From: Ancylobacter sp. IITR112
GTDB taxonomy: Bacteria; Pseudomonadota; Alphaproteobacteria; Rhizobiales; Xanthobacteraceae
Assembly (NCBI RefSeq): GCF_041415945.1
Contig: NZ_JBGCUS010000001.1
Span: 1,488,001-1,552,000 of the forward strand
Direction of reading: 5' to 3'
DNA length: 64,000 nucleotides
Part shown: piece by piece, positions 13,478-22,363 of the stretch
Numbering within the stretch: the first letter of the stretch is position 1
Layout of the letters: every line of letters starts with the position of its first letter
The notes under the pieces: generated by a model
Database searches by the model: none
What the model saw: only the letters and a program-made list of their open reading frames with translations
What the model was told of the DNA's origin: nothing
Program-made: the position numbers and the translations under genes

Positions 13478-15589
13478 ATGATGTGTCGTTGGCGCGCCTG
13501 GTGGAAAGGGCTGCCCGCCCTCGCCGTTCTGGTGGCGATCACGGTCATGTTCGCACGGGCACCGGTGGAACAGGACCTGACCGCGCGGGCGGAATCGCTG
13601 CTCACGGTCATCGGCGAATCCTGGGCGCATGCGCGGTTCGAGGGCCGCAATGCCCTGCTCGAAGGCGAGGCGCTGTCGGAAGAGGCGCGCATCAAGGTGC
13701 GCTATGAACTGGCGCGCCTGTCGGGCGTGCGCACCGTCGAGGACCGCACCACGCTGCTGCCGGAGCGGCGCCCCTTCACCTTCACCGCCATTCGCGATGG
13801 CAGCAAGCTGCACCTGGAAGGCTATGTCCCCTCCGCTTATGCACGCCGACGCATCGCCGAGGCGGCTGCGGCGATGGCGCCAGGCGTCGTGGTGACGGGC
13901 GAGAAGGAACTGGTGCGCGCGCGCGGCGTGCCGGCCGGCGATTTCATCGGCGTCGTCGCCTTCGGCATCGAGCAGCTCGCCAAGATGCCGGCGGGCCGTA
14001 TCACCATTTCCGACAATGCGTTCTCCATCGAGGGCAGGGCGCCCGATTTCGCCAGCTATGACGCGCTGGAAGTGACGGTGCGCAGCGAACTGCCCAAGGA
14101 TTTCGAACTGGCGCGCTTCGCCGTGCTGCCGCCGATCGTCTCCCCCTTCATCTGGTCGGCGGCACGCGAACGCGACGGCGACGTGACCCTGTCGGGCTAT
14201 ATTCCGCTCGGCGATGCCAGGCGGGCCCTGCTCGATCTCGTGCGCGGGGCATTGCCGGGAGCGGCGATCTCCGACCGGCTGCGCCTCGCCGATGGCGCCC
14301 CGCCGACCGAAGGCTGGCTCAAGGCGGCCGCCTTCGCCCTCAGTCAGTTGGCGCGCCTGCCCAATGGCACGGTGATGCTGTCCGGCACCACCATCGCCAT
14401 TGAAGGAACGGCGCCGGACTTCGCCGCTTATGATGCGGTGGCCGCGGCCCGGCGCAACCTTCCCGAGGGCTACACGCTCACGCGCTTCGCCGTCGAGCCG
14501 CCGCGCGTCGACCCCTTCATCTGGGGCGTGCAGCGCACCGCCAACGGGCTGCGGCTGACTGGCTTTGCACCGTCGGAAGAGGCCAAGCGGCTGGTGCTCG
14601 ACGCGGTGCGCGGCGATTTTCCCGGTGTCCCGGTGAGCGACGAGATGCGTATCGCCATGGGCGGCCCCGCCGGGGAAGTCTGGGTGGCGGCGACCAGTTT
14701 CGGCATCGACCAGCTTGCGCGGCTGCGCCAGGGCTCGGTGCGGGGCAATGGCACGACGCTGGCCATCTCCGGAGAGGCGCTCGACGCGGCGGCATTCCTG
14801 ACGGTCCGTGCGGCGCTGGAAGAATCGCCGCCGCGCGGCTTCACCCTGCGCAGCGATGTCCGCCCGCCGGTCGTCTCACCCTATGTGTTCAGCCTGCGCA
14901 AGGATGGCGACGGGTTGACGCTGTCGGGCTTCTTCCCGTCGCCCTCGGAGCATGAGCGGCTGGTCGAGGCCGCCAAGATCCAGTTTCTCGGCGACCGGCT
15001 CAATGACGTATCGGCAATCGCCCAGGGCGCGCCGCAGGGCTTCACCGCGGCAGTGATGACAGCAATGCGGCAGCTCTCGCGGCTGGACAACGGCGAGGCA
15101 CGCTTCGACGACACCCAGCTCAAGGTGACGGGAACCGTGCTTTACCCCGAGGCGGTGGCTTCCGTCCGGGCCAATCTGGCCGCCGGCCTGCCGTCCAACT
15201 TCACGCTCGACGTGGCGCTCGATGTCGCGCCGCCGGCGGCGCCGCTCGATGCCGCGGCCTGCCAGAGCGTGATCAACCATCTGCTTGAGAAGGGCAGCAT
15301 CAGCTTTTCCGCCGAAGCGGGTATAGACCCTTCCAGCCTGGGATTGCTCGACCGTCTCGCGGCGGCGGCGGCGAGTTGCCCGGACGCGCTGATCGAGATC
15401 TCCATCCGCCAGCCCGACACGGACATGATGACGGCCGCGGCACGAGCGCAGTCTCTGGTGCAGTATCTCGCTGCGGCCGGCATCGCCCCCGACCGGCTGA
15501 TCACCGGGGAGCAACGCCCGCTCGCCGTTCAGACGCCGGGGGAGGCGAGCCTGCCCGCCGCCGCCGGCGTTCAGTTGATCGTGAGGTGA
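13478..15589 (+). CDS. Envelope protein with repeated BON domains and OmpA-like C terminus
   Basis: The protein has 703 residues. One N-terminal membrane helix (LPALAVLVAITVMFA, ~12–26) anchors it in the inner membrane. The periplasmic part has at least four repeats of ~110–120 residues. Each contains a strand pattern such as LSGYIPLGDARR, LTGFAPSEEAKR or LSGFFPSPSEHER, a helix with FALSQLARLPNG, FGIDQLARLRQG or AMRQLSRLDNG, and DFAAYDAV-type endings. These match BON-like domains. The last ~130 residues (SISFSAEAGIDPSS, AQSLVQYLAAAGI, DRLITGEQRP) match an OmpA-type peptidoglycan-binding domain, so it should link membrane and cell wall. A GGGGGAAG site precedes ATGATG at 13478. Two microprotein genes follow in coupled fashion. 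Confidence 0.82.
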   Translation: MMCRWRAWWKGLPALAVLVAITVMFARAPVEQDLTARAESLLTVIGESWAHARFEGRNALLEGEALSEEARIKVRYELARLSGVRTVEDRTTLLPERRPFTFTAIRDGSKLHLEGYVPSAYARRRIAEAAAAMAPGVVVTGEKELVRARGVPAGDFIGVVAFGIEQLAKMPAGRITISDNAFSIEGRAPDFASYDALEVTVRSELPKDFELARFAVLPPIVSPFIWSAARERDGDVTLSGYIPLGDARRALLDLVRGALPGAAISDRLRLADGAPPTEGWLKAAAFALSQLARLPNGTVMLSGTTIAIEGTAPDFAAYDAVAAARRNLPEGYTLTRFAVEPPRVDPFIWGVQRTANGLRLTGFAPSEEAKRLVLDAVRGDFPGVPVSDEMRIAMGGPAGEVWVAATSFGIDQLARLRQGSVRGNGTTLAISGEALDAAAFLTVRAALEESPPRGFTLRSDVRPPVVSPYVFSLRKDGDGLTLSGFFPSPSEHERLVEAAKIQFLGDRLNDVSAIAQGAPQGFTAAVMTAMRQLSRLDNGEARFDDTQLKVTGTVLYPEAVASVRANLAAGLPSNFTLDVALDVAPPAAPLDAAACQSVINHLLEKGSISFSAEAGIDPSSLGLLDRLAAAAASCPDALIEISIRQPDTDMMTAAARAQSLVQYLAAAGIAPDRLITGEQRPLAVQTPGEASLPAAAGVQLIVR

Positions 15590-15592
15590 GGA

Positions 15593-15730
15593 ATGCTGTT
15601 CCTGGCGCTTGAACTCTGGCCCTATCTGGCCGCCGCGCTGGTGCTCGGCCTCGCCACCGGCTGGTGGAGCGGCTGCACGCCGGCGCGCCGGCGGCGAGGC
15701 TCGGCCCCGACGGGAAAGGGGGCATCATGA
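15593..15730 (+). CDS. 45-residue membrane microprotein
   Basis: The ORF starts three bases after the BON/OmpA stop, with GAGGTGAGG as ribosome-binding site. The product has one hydrophobic helix (LWPYLAAALVLGLATGWWSG) followed by a basic tail (PARRRRGS). Its stop overlaps the next ATG (ATGA). Tight spacing and membrane character argue that it is expressed with the envelope protein. No function is assigned. Confidence 0.55.
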   Translation: MLFLALELWPYLAAALVLGLATGWWSGCTPARRRRGSAPTGKGAS

Positions 15731-15837
15731 CGCCTTTCGCCATCGACGTGACCGTGCTCATGCTGGCCGCCTATCTCGTGGGCTGCATGGGCGGCTGCTG
15801 GCTGCGGCGCCTGCTGCGCGGGCGCGGGCCCGCCTGA
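15727..15837 (+). CDS. 36-residue membrane microprotein
   Basis: The ORF begins with ATG overlapping the preceding stop by four bases. The product begins MTPFAIDVTVLMLAAYLVG, contains a Cys-Met-Gly-Gly-Cys-Trp motif at the end of its single hydrophobic segment, and finishes in a basic tail (LRRLLRGRGPA). It may form a small membrane complex with the preceding microprotein and the BON/OmpA protein. That is inference from coupling. Confidence 0.5.
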   Translation: MTPFAIDVTVLMLAAYLVGCMGGCWLRRLLRGRGPA

Positions 15838-15872
15838 CACCCAAGCCTGACACCCAAGCCTGACACCCCAAG
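15833..15872. repeat. Three tandem copies of CCTGACACCCAAG
   Basis: Units are at 15833–15845, 15846–15858 and 15859–15872, the last with one extra C. The first unit contains the stop codon of the 36-residue ORF. It is probably a slippage-generated repeat in the gap before the convergent transglycosylase gene. Confidence 0.7.
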
Positions 15873-15898
15873 ACGGCGTGCAGGGCGACTCAGCGGGG

Positions 15899-18121
15899 TC
15901 AGAGCCGCGAGCCGCGCAGATCCGCCTCGATCTGTAGCGAGCCGCGCGAGCCGAAGCGCGACTTGTAGACCTGCGCATTCTCCATCACACGCTGCACATA
16001 ATTACGGGTTTCGGAGAAGGGGATGCGCTCGACCCAGTCGATGGGATCGACCGAGGGGTCGCGCGGGTCGCCATAGGCGGCGATCCATTTGGCGACATTG
16101 CCGCGCCCGGCATTATAGGCGGCGAAGGTCAGCACGTAGTTGTTCTGGTAATTGTCCAGCAGACTGCGAAGCTCGGCGGCGCCAAACTGCACATTAACCG
16201 CCGGCACGGCCAGGCGCTTGGGGTCAAGCTTGGTGCCGGTGCGCCGGGCGATGGTCGCTCCGGTGGCGGGCATCACCTGCATCAGTCCGGTCGCTCCGGC
16301 GCTGGAGCGGGCCGACGGGTTGAACATGCTCTCCTGCCGCGCGATGGCGAAGACCAGCGAGCGGTCCACATCCTCGGTAATGGGCCGATAGTCCGGGATG
16401 CCGAAGGTGGGGTAGGCCTCGGCCTCAAGCGGTATGCCCCGGTTGAGTGCCACCTTGCCGATCATCGTCACCGCGCGGGCGTCGCCCTGCTGCTTGGCGA
16501 GTTCGGCCAGCAGCCCGAGCTGCGCCGCATCCGGCAGGCGTTCGGCGAGGTCATAGCCGAGGGCGATGGAGAGGCTCGACTTGTCGAGCTTCTCCAGCAG
16601 CTTGAAGATCATCACCCCTTCGTCGCGGTTGAAGGCGTTGCGCTGGGCGGCGTTGGCGGCCGGGGCCGACTGTACCTTCACCTTGCTGTTGCCCAGCCGA
16701 GCCGCGGCAAGCTGGCCGTAATAGGCGGTGCCATATTGCGCCGCGGTCGCATATTGCGAGCGCGCATTGGCGGTGGAGCCGAGCGCTTCATAGGCGCGGC
16801 CCTGCCAGTAATAGCCGCGCGACACCGTGGCCGGATGGGTCTGGTTCTCCGGCACCCTGGCGAAATGCACAAGGGCGGCGCGCGGATCGTTGAGGAAGCG
16901 CAGCGCCAGCCAGCCGGCGGTGAAATGCGCCTCGGCCCGCTTGTGCTCGTCTTCCGGCACGGCTGCGTCCTGCACCACCTTGTAGGCGGTGCGGGCGTCG
17001 CCCTTGTCGAGCAGGCCGCGCGCCACCAGCCGGCGCTCCACCCACCACTCATCGGGATCGACGAGAAGGCCTGGGTCCTTCGGCGCGCTGGCGAGGGTGC
17101 GGGCGGCGGCGGCGTGGTCGCCATTGCGCCGCTGCATCTTGGCGAGCGCGTAGAGATAGGCGGGATCGGAGCGCAGCGCGCCGGGCACCGCCGCCAGTAG
17201 CTTTGCCACGTCGCCCTTGCCGGTGAAGAGCGCGATGCGCGCCCGCGCCAGCGCCGCCACATCGTCGCCGGCACGCTGGGCGGCGCGTAGGCCGCGCTCG
17301 GCATCTTCGGCATAGAGCAGCTTGTCGGCACGGTATTTGTGGTCGGTGCGGGTCAGCAGCCCGCCGAACTCCACCATGACGGTCGATTCGGTGTCGGAGG
17401 CGAGCGCGTCCTCCTGCCAGGCATTGCGCAGCCACGCCGCGCCCGCCTTCTGATCGCCAGCGGCGAACAGCGCCCGGGCAAGGGCGATCTTGCCTTCGCC
17501 GGAATAGGGCGCCTGCTCGGCGAAGAAGCTGAGGATGGTCTGCGGATCCTTGTTCTCGACATAGAGCAGATATTCGAGCCGGCGGCGCAGCACGATCGGC
17601 GTCGGCAGGGTGGGGTGTGCCTGCAGAATGGCGACGGCACGGTCATAGCCGACATCGCGCGCGGTCACGCGCAGCGCCAGCCAGCGCACCAGCGCCTGCG
17701 CGCCGGGATCGCGCATCTGATCGGCGATGGCGAGCGCCTGTGCGCTTTGCCCCTTGTCGATGAGATCGGTCGCGGTCTTGAGATCGCCGCTGGCGCCGGC
17801 GAGCGAGGAACCGGCCGCAAGCGCCATGCCGCCTGCGGCCGAAGCCGCCGTCACTTTCGGCGATACCTGCACGGTCGGCTTGGCGGAAGGGGTCGGCGCG
17901 CTCTTCTTCGCCGTCGTCTTGGCCGCCGTCGTCTTTGTCGGCTTGTCTTTCGCACTGGCAGGCTTGGTGGGCGGGGTCGGCGTCGCAGCCTGTGCCGTGG
18001 GGACGAGCGCGGCGGAGCCGAGGAGCAGCGCGGCGGCGAGCGTCAGCACGCCGCGCGAGCCGCGGCGCAGGCCGGCCCGCAAACGCGGCCGAGGCGGACA
18101 AATGTTCGCGCACTCGCTCAT
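15899..18121 (-). CDS. Soluble-type lytic murein transglycosylase
   Basis: The protein has 740 residues. A signal peptide (~22–46, VLTLAAALLLGSAALVPTAQA) is followed by a Lys/Ala/Pro/Thr-rich linker, a long helical superhelical domain (~110–560) and a C-terminal SLT domain (~585–715). The SLT domain shows ARQESMFNPSARSSAG with the catalytic glutamate in RQES, then GLMQVMPATG and LTFAAYNAGRGNV, matching Slt70-type enzymes. These cleave the MurNAc–GlcNAc bond in the periplasm with formation of 1,6-anhydro ends. An AGGAGAG site lies upstream of the ATG at 18121. It stands alone and diverges from dapA. Confidence 0.92.
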   Translation of the reverse strand: MSECANICPPRPRLRAGLRRGSRGVLTLAAALLLGSAALVPTAQAATPTPPTKPASAKDKPTKTTAAKTTAKKSAPTPSAKPTVQVSPKVTAASAAGGMALAAGSSLAGASGDLKTATDLIDKGQSAQALAIADQMRDPGAQALVRWLALRVTARDVGYDRAVAILQAHPTLPTPIVLRRRLEYLLYVENKDPQTILSFFAEQAPYSGEGKIALARALFAAGDQKAGAAWLRNAWQEDALASDTESTVMVEFGGLLTRTDHKYRADKLLYAEDAERGLRAAQRAGDDVAALARARIALFTGKGDVAKLLAAVPGALRSDPAYLYALAKMQRRNGDHAAAARTLASAPKDPGLLVDPDEWWVERRLVARGLLDKGDARTAYKVVQDAAVPEDEHKRAEAHFTAGWLALRFLNDPRAALVHFARVPENQTHPATVSRGYYWQGRAYEALGSTANARSQYATAAQYGTAYYGQLAAARLGNSKVKVQSAPAANAAQRNAFNRDEGVMIFKLLEKLDKSSLSIALGYDLAERLPDAAQLGLLAELAKQQGDARAVTMIGKVALNRGIPLEAEAYPTFGIPDYRPITEDVDRSLVFAIARQESMFNPSARSSAGATGLMQVMPATGATIARRTGTKLDPKRLAVPAVNVQFGAAELRSLLDNYQNNYVLTFAAYNAGRGNVAKWIAAYGDPRDPSVDPIDWVERIPFSETRNYVQRVMENAQVYKSRFGSRGSLQIEADLRGSRL

Positions 18122-18461
18122 GACGGCTCACTCTCCTGCCAGACGGACGATGCTCGGGCCGGCCTTGCCTCCGGCCGAGATGGGCAGCTTCGAATGTCGC
18201 GCGATCTTATTGACGAAATGCTAACCACAATGCCGGCCGCCCGTCACTTTCCGCCCTCATCCAGCATCGCATGGGTGTAGCGGCGCAACCCGGCGAAACA
18301 GGGGCAGCGTGGCTTCGTAGGCACGCTTTGCCGGGCTTTGCCACGGGAAGTGCCAACAATGCCCTTCCTTCGGCCGCGCCGACGCGATATCTGATGCCCC
18401 CTCGCCGCATCATGCCCCGCAATGCCGTGCGACAAGAATGATCGAGCTTCAGGAGCGCGCC
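18122..18461. other. Divergent intergenic region with nested hairpin
   Basis: The 340-base gap separates the transglycosylase from dapA. It contains a nested dyad: CCCGGC (18289–18294) with GCCGGG (18330–18335), enclosing AGCGTG (18306–18311) with CACGCT (18322–18327). It could be a structured leader of dapA or a processed transcript. It does not show the pattern of a lysine riboswitch as far as I can see. No gene is supported in it. Confidence 0.4.
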
Positions 18462-19352
18462 ATGTCTCACCCGCTGCCCTTCCGTGGATCCTTTACGGCG
18501 CTTGTGACGCCGTTCCGCGACGGCGCGGTGGACGAGAAAGCCTTTCGCGATCTCGTCGACTGGCAGATCGAGGAGGGCATTCACGGCCTCGTGCCGGTCG
18601 GCACCACCGGCGAGAGCCCGACGGTCTCGCATGACGAGCACAAGGCCGTGGTGGAATGGACCGTCGCCCAGGCGGCGGGTCGCGTGCCGGTGATCGCCGG
18701 CGCCGGTTCCAACAACACCATCGAGGCCATCGACCTTGCCCGTCACGCCGAAAAGGCGGGGGCGGATGCGGTGCTCGTGGTCACGCCCTATTACAACAAG
18801 CCCGGACAGGAAGGCCTGTACCAGCACTACAAGGCCATCAACGACGCCATCGGCATTCCGATCTACATCTACAACATTCCCGGCCGCTCGGTGGTCGACA
18901 TGTCCGTGGAGACGATGGCGCGGCTGTTCGAGCTCACGAACATTGTCGGCGTGAAGGATGCGACGGCCAATCTCGCCCGGGTCAGCCAGCAGCGCCAGGC
19001 GATGGGGCCGGGCTTCAACCAGCTCTCCGGCGAGGATGCCACCGCGCTCGCTTTCATGGCGCATGGCGGCGAAGGCTGCATCTCGGTGGCGTCCAACGTC
19101 GCCCCCAAGCTGTGCGCGCAACTGATCGACGCCTGCCTCGCCGGTGACTACGCCAAGGCGCTGGAATTGCAGGACCGGCTGTTCCCACTGTTCCAGGCAC
19201 TGTTCGTTGAAACCAATCCGAGCCCCACCAAATATGCACTGAGCGTGCTCGGCAAGATCGTCGACGAGGCGCGCCTGCCGATGGTGCCCGTCACCGAAAA
19301 GACCAAGGAGACCGTCCGCGCGGCCATGCGCCACGCCGGAATCCTCAACTGA
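18462..19352 (+). CDS. dapA: 4-hydroxy-tetrahydrodipicolinate synthase
   Basis: The 296-residue protein is a class I aldolase (TIM barrel) that condenses pyruvate with aspartate semialdehyde, the first committed step of lysine and meso-diaminopimelate synthesis. It shows GTTGES at 47–52, the tyrosine of YNIPGR (Tyr137) and the Schiff-base lysine in VGVKDATAN (Lys165). The ATG at 18462 is preferred because AGGAGC lies at 18451–18456. The longer form from 18438 adds eight residues without a good site. smpB follows 39 bases downstream on the same strand, a common order in Hyphomicrobiales. Confidence 0.95.
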   Translation: MSHPLPFRGSFTALVTPFRDGAVDEKAFRDLVDWQIEEGIHGLVPVGTTGESPTVSHDEHKAVVEWTVAQAAGRVPVIAGAGSNNTIEAIDLARHAEKAGADAVLVVTPYYNKPGQEGLYQHYKAINDAIGIPIYIYNIPGRSVVDMSVETMARLFELTNIVGVKDATANLARVSQQRQAMGPGFNQLSGEDATALAFMAHGGEGCISVASNVAPKLCAQLIDACLAGDYAKALELQDRLFPLFQALFVETNPSPTKYALSVLGKIVDEARLPMVPVTEKTKETVRAAMRHAGILN

Positions 19353-19391
19353 CGTCAGATCGGGGCGCGTGCTCCGGTTCGGAGCAAAGCA

Positions 19392-19865
19392 ATGACTGAG
19401 AAGAAAACACAACCACGCAAGGTCGTTGCCGACAACCGGCGGGCGCGTTTCGACTATGAGATCGGCGAGGTGTTCGAAGCGGGCATCGCGCTGTCAGGCA
19501 CCGAGGTGAAAAGCCTGCGCGGCGGTCGCGCCACGGTGGCGGAGAGCTATGTCTCCGCCAAGACCGGGGAAGCGATCATCTACAACACCTTCATCCCGGA
19601 ATATCTGCAGGCCAACCGCTTCAACCACGAGCCGCGCCGGCCGCGCAAATTGCTGCTGCACAAGCGCCAGATCGCCAAGATCTGGCAGGCGGTGGAGCGC
19701 GAGGGCATGACCGTGGTGCCGCTGCGCATCTATTTCAACGAGCAGGGGCGGGCCAAGGTCGAGATCGCGATCGCCCGCGGCCGGAAGGCGCATGACAAGC
19801 GCGAGGCGCTGAAGGAAAAGGACTGGGCGCGCGACAAGCAGCGCCTGATGCGCGACCGCGGCTGA
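19392..19865 (+). CDS. smpB: SsrA-binding protein SmpB
   Basis: The 157-residue protein matches SmpB throughout: [52 protein letters not shown] shortened to the expected core, and the basic C-terminal tail with [15 protein letters not shown]. It binds tmRNA and carries it to stalled ribosomes for trans-translation. A GGAG site lies eight bases before the ATG. It ends just before a bidirectional terminator shared with the convergent efp gene. Confidence 0.95.
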   Translation: MTEKKTQPRKVVADNRRARFDYEIGEVFEAGIALSGTEVKSLRGGRATVAESYVSAKTGEAIIYNTFIPEYLQANRFNHEPRRPRKLLLHKRQIAKIWQAVEREGMTVVPLRIYFNEQGRAKVEIAIARGRKAHDKREALKEKDWARDKQRLMRDRG

Positions 19866-19890
19866 AGGGTCGCGCTGCCCGAAACAAAAG

Positions 19891-19918
19891 AAAAGCCCGG
19901 CACTTGGCCGGGCTTTTT
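19891..19918. terminator. Bidirectional terminator between smpB and efp
   Basis: AAAAGCCCGGC (19891–19901) pairs perfectly with GCCGGGCTTTT (19907–19917) around ACTTG. T-runs lie on the 3' side in both directions, so it can end both convergent transcripts. Confidence 0.9.
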
Positions 19919-19939
19919 GATTCGTCTCGTGAGACGGCC

Positions 19940-20509
19940 TCAGTCCTTGGCGCGCTCGACATAGGAGCCGTCTGCCGTCATCACCACGATGCGGGTGCCG
20001 ACACCGACATGCGGGGGAACCGCCGAACGCACGCCGTTCGACAGGATCGCCGGCTTGTAGGAGGAGGAAGCGGTCTGACCCTTCACCACCGGCTCGGTCT
20101 CGGTGACTTCGAGCACGACGCGCTGCGGCAGTTCGATGGCAATACCGACGCCCTCATGCATCTTCAGCATGACCTGCATGCTTTCCTGCAGATAGGCGGC
20201 CTGGTCGCCGACCACGTCGGGATGCACCGCGACCTGGTCGTAATTCTCCGGGTTCATGAAGTGATAGCCCTCGCCATCCGAATAGAGGAAGGTGAAGGGG
20301 CGGTCTTCAACATGGGCGCGCTCGACCTGCTCGGTGGTGCGGTAGCGCTCGGAGATCTTCACGCCATCGGAGATGCGGCGCATGTCGAGCTGGGTCACCG
20401 GGGTGCCCTTGCCGGGGTGGATGTTGTCGGCGGTAAGCACGACATAGAGCTTGCCGTCGATGTCGACCACGTTGCCCTTGCGCAGCGTGCTGGCGATGAC
20501 CTTGACCAT
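19940..20509 (-). CDS. efp: Elongation factor P
   Basis: The protein has 189 residues with the three beta domains of EF-P. The modification site is Lys34 in [10 protein letters not shown]. The C-terminal signature [19 protein letters not shown] is clear. EF-P enters the ribosomal E site and relieves stalling at polyproline. Lys34 is of the kind modified by EpmA, and an epmA gene lies divergently next door, so beta-lysylation is expected. An AGAGGA site precedes the ATG at 20509. The gap to epmA is 131 bases and should hold both promoters. Confidence 0.95.
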   Translation of the reverse strand: MVKVIASTLRKGNVVDIDGKLYVVLTADNIHPGKGTPVTQLDMRRISDGVKISERYRTTEQVERAHVEDRPFTFLYSDGEGYHFMNPENYDQVAVHPDVVGDQAAYLQESMQVMLKMHEGVGIAIELPQRVVLEVTETEPVVKGQTASSSYKPAILSNGVRSAVPPHVGVGTRIVVMTADGSYVERAKD

Positions 20510-20640
20510 TTCGGTCCTCTGGCTGTTGGGTGCGCCGCCTCACGCGGGGCACCGCTGGGATTCCGTTGGCGCCTCCTATACAAGCGCGCCCGTCTTCCGC
20601 CAACCCCGCCCGCAGCGCATCCACGCGCCGGAGAACCGCC

Positions 20641-21684
20641 ATGTCTGTTGCCGCCTCACCCTGGTGGTCGCCCGCGCGCCACGCCGACCGGCGCCCCTTC
20701 CTGCTCGCGCGCCAGCATCTGTTGGCCGCGCTGCGCGGCTTCTTCTCGGAACGCGACTTCATCGAGGTGGAGACGCCGATCCTGCAGGTGTCGCCCGGCA
20801 ATGAGACGCATCTGAAAGCCTTCGCCACCACGCTGGAGCGGCCCGATGGCGCGCGCACGCCGCGCTATCTCCACACCTCACCCGAATTCACCGCCAAGAA
20901 GCTACTGGCCGCCGGCGAGCCGCGGCTGTTCACCCTTGCCCGCGTCTTCCGCAATGGCGAGCGCACGGCGCTGCACCATCCGGAATTCACCATGCTGGAA
21001 TGGTACCGGGCGGAAGAGACCTATGAGGCGCTGATGCAGGATTGCGCGGCGCTGCTCGGGCTGGCGGCGCGCACGGTCGGTGCCGACACGTTCCATTTCG
21101 GCGGCGGTTCCTGCGATGTCACGCTGGCGCCCGAACGGTTGACCGTAGCGGAGGCCTTTACCCGCTTCGCCGGGATCGACCTGATGGCGACGGTGGGGGT
21201 GGCGGAGAACGACCGCGACGCGCTCTGGCAGGCGGCGCGGGCGGCGGGCATTCGGGTCGCCGGGGATGACAGTTGGGCGGATGTGTTCACGCGGGTGATG
21301 GTGGAGAAGATCGAGCCCCGGCTCGGCCTCGGCCGGCCGACCCTATTGTGCGAGTACCCGCTCTCCGAGGCCGCTCTGGCCCGCCCGAAACCCTCGGATG
21401 CCCGCGTGGCGGAACGTTTCGAGCTCTATGTCTGCGCGGTCGAACTCGCCAATGCCTTCGGCGAACTTACCGATTCCGCCGAGCAGCGCCGGCGCTTCGT
21501 CCAATGGATGGACGAAAAGGAACGGCTCTATGGCGAGCGCTATCCCATTGACGAGGATTTCCTGGCCGCGCTCGGCCAGATGCCGGAAGCCTCTGGCATC
21601 GCGCTGGGCTTCGACCGTCTGGTGATGCTGGCCGCAGGCGCGCGCCACATTGAGGATGTGCTGTGGGCGCCCGTCGCGCCCTGA
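20641..21684 (+). CDS. epmA: EF-P lysine aminoacylase
   Basis: The 347-residue protein is a truncated class II lysyl-tRNA synthetase homologue without the anticodon-binding domain, the hallmark of EpmA (GenX/PoxA). Motifs visible are FIEVETPILQVSPGNETHL, RYLHTSPEFTAKKLL, LARVFRNGERTALHHPEFTM cut at its core, and the terminal SGIALGFDRLVMLAAG (motif 3). It attaches beta-lysine to EF-P. The ATG at 20641 has a GGAG nine bases upstream. It diverges from efp, its substrate gene. The aminomutase epmB is not in the window. Confidence 0.93.
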   Translation: MSVAASPWWSPARHADRRPFLLARQHLLAALRGFFSERDFIEVETPILQVSPGNETHLKAFATTLERPDGARTPRYLHTSPEFTAKKLLAAGEPRLFTLARVFRNGERTALHHPEFTMLEWYRAEETYEALMQDCAALLGLAARTVGADTFHFGGGSCDVTLAPERLTVAEAFTRFAGIDLMATVGVAENDRDALWQAARAAGIRVAGDDSWADVFTRVMVEKIEPRLGLGRPTLLCEYPLSEAALARPKPSDARVAERFELYVCAVELANAFGELTDSAEQRRRFVQWMDEKERLYGERYPIDEDFLAALGQMPEASGIALGFDRLVMLAAGARHIEDVLWAPVAP

Positions 21685-21688
21685 CCGC

Positions 21689-22357
21689 TCAGCCCAGCGT
21701 GTCGATATGCGCCCGCACCTTGGCGAAGACGGCGTGGAACATCTCCGTCGTCAGCACACCGGTATTCGTGTTGTAGCGCGAGCAGTGATAGCTGTCGAAA
21801 AGCACGAGATCGCCGAGCTGATGCACGGCACCATGGGCGAATTTGAAGTGCGAGAGCCGCGCGCCATGCGCCGCCAGCACCTGGTCATGCGCGATCTTGC
21901 CCAGCGCGACGATGGCGCTGAGGCTCGGCAGCAGCCCGATCGTCGTGGAGAAGAACGGGCGGCAGGTTCGGATCTCCTCCGTCGTCGGCTTGTTCTCCGG
22001 CGGCACGCAGCGCACCGCGTTGGTGAGGCGCGCATCCACCAGCCGCAGCGAATCGTCCGGGCGCGCCTCAAAGGTGCCGGTGGCGAAGCCAAAGCGGATC
22101 AGCGTCGAATAGAGCAGTTCGCCGGCATAGTCGCCGGTGAAGGGACGGCCGGTGCGGTTGGCGCCGCGCAGCCCCGGCGCGAGGCCGACGATGAGCAGCC
22201 GCCCATCGACCGGCCCGAAGGAGGGAACCGGCGCATTGTGCCAGCCAGGCTCCTGCGCGCGCCAGTGATCGCGGAAGGCGACGAGGCGCGGGCAGAGCGG
22301 GCAGTCGTGCGGCGGCTCGGCGTCGGCCACCGCCGGGGAGGCGTGGAAAGCCGCCAT
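21689..22357 (-). CDS. Uracil-DNA glycosylase, family 5 (UDGb-like)
   Basis: The 222-residue protein carries N-terminal cysteines C19 and C22 (DCPLCPRL) and later cysteines expected to hold a 4Fe-4S cluster. Motif A reads GLAPGLRGANRTGRPFTGDY, which lacks the catalytic polar residue of family 4 and fits family 5 (UDGb). Motif B appears as HCSRYNTNTG. It removes uracil and other deaminated bases from DNA. It starts six bases after the NYN gene and is probably co-transcribed with it. Its stop is only four bases from the convergent epmA stop. Confidence 0.87.
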   Translation of the reverse strand: MAAFHASPAVADAEPPHDCPLCPRLVAFRDHWRAQEPGWHNAPVPSFGPVDGRLLIVGLAPGLRGANRTGRPFTGDYAGELLYSTLIRFGFATGTFEARPDDSLRLVDARLTNAVRCVPPENKPTTEEIRTCRPFFSTTIGLLPSLSAIVALGKIAHDQVLAAHGARLSHFKFAHGAVHQLGDLVLFDSYHCSRYNTNTGVLTTEMFHAVFAKVRAHIDTLG

Positions 22358-22363
22358 CGGGGC

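Noticed and set aside
18207..19412. Long leftward open frame opposite dapA
   Set aside because: dapA is fully supported by catalytic residues on the other strand; the opposite frame has no recognisable domain.
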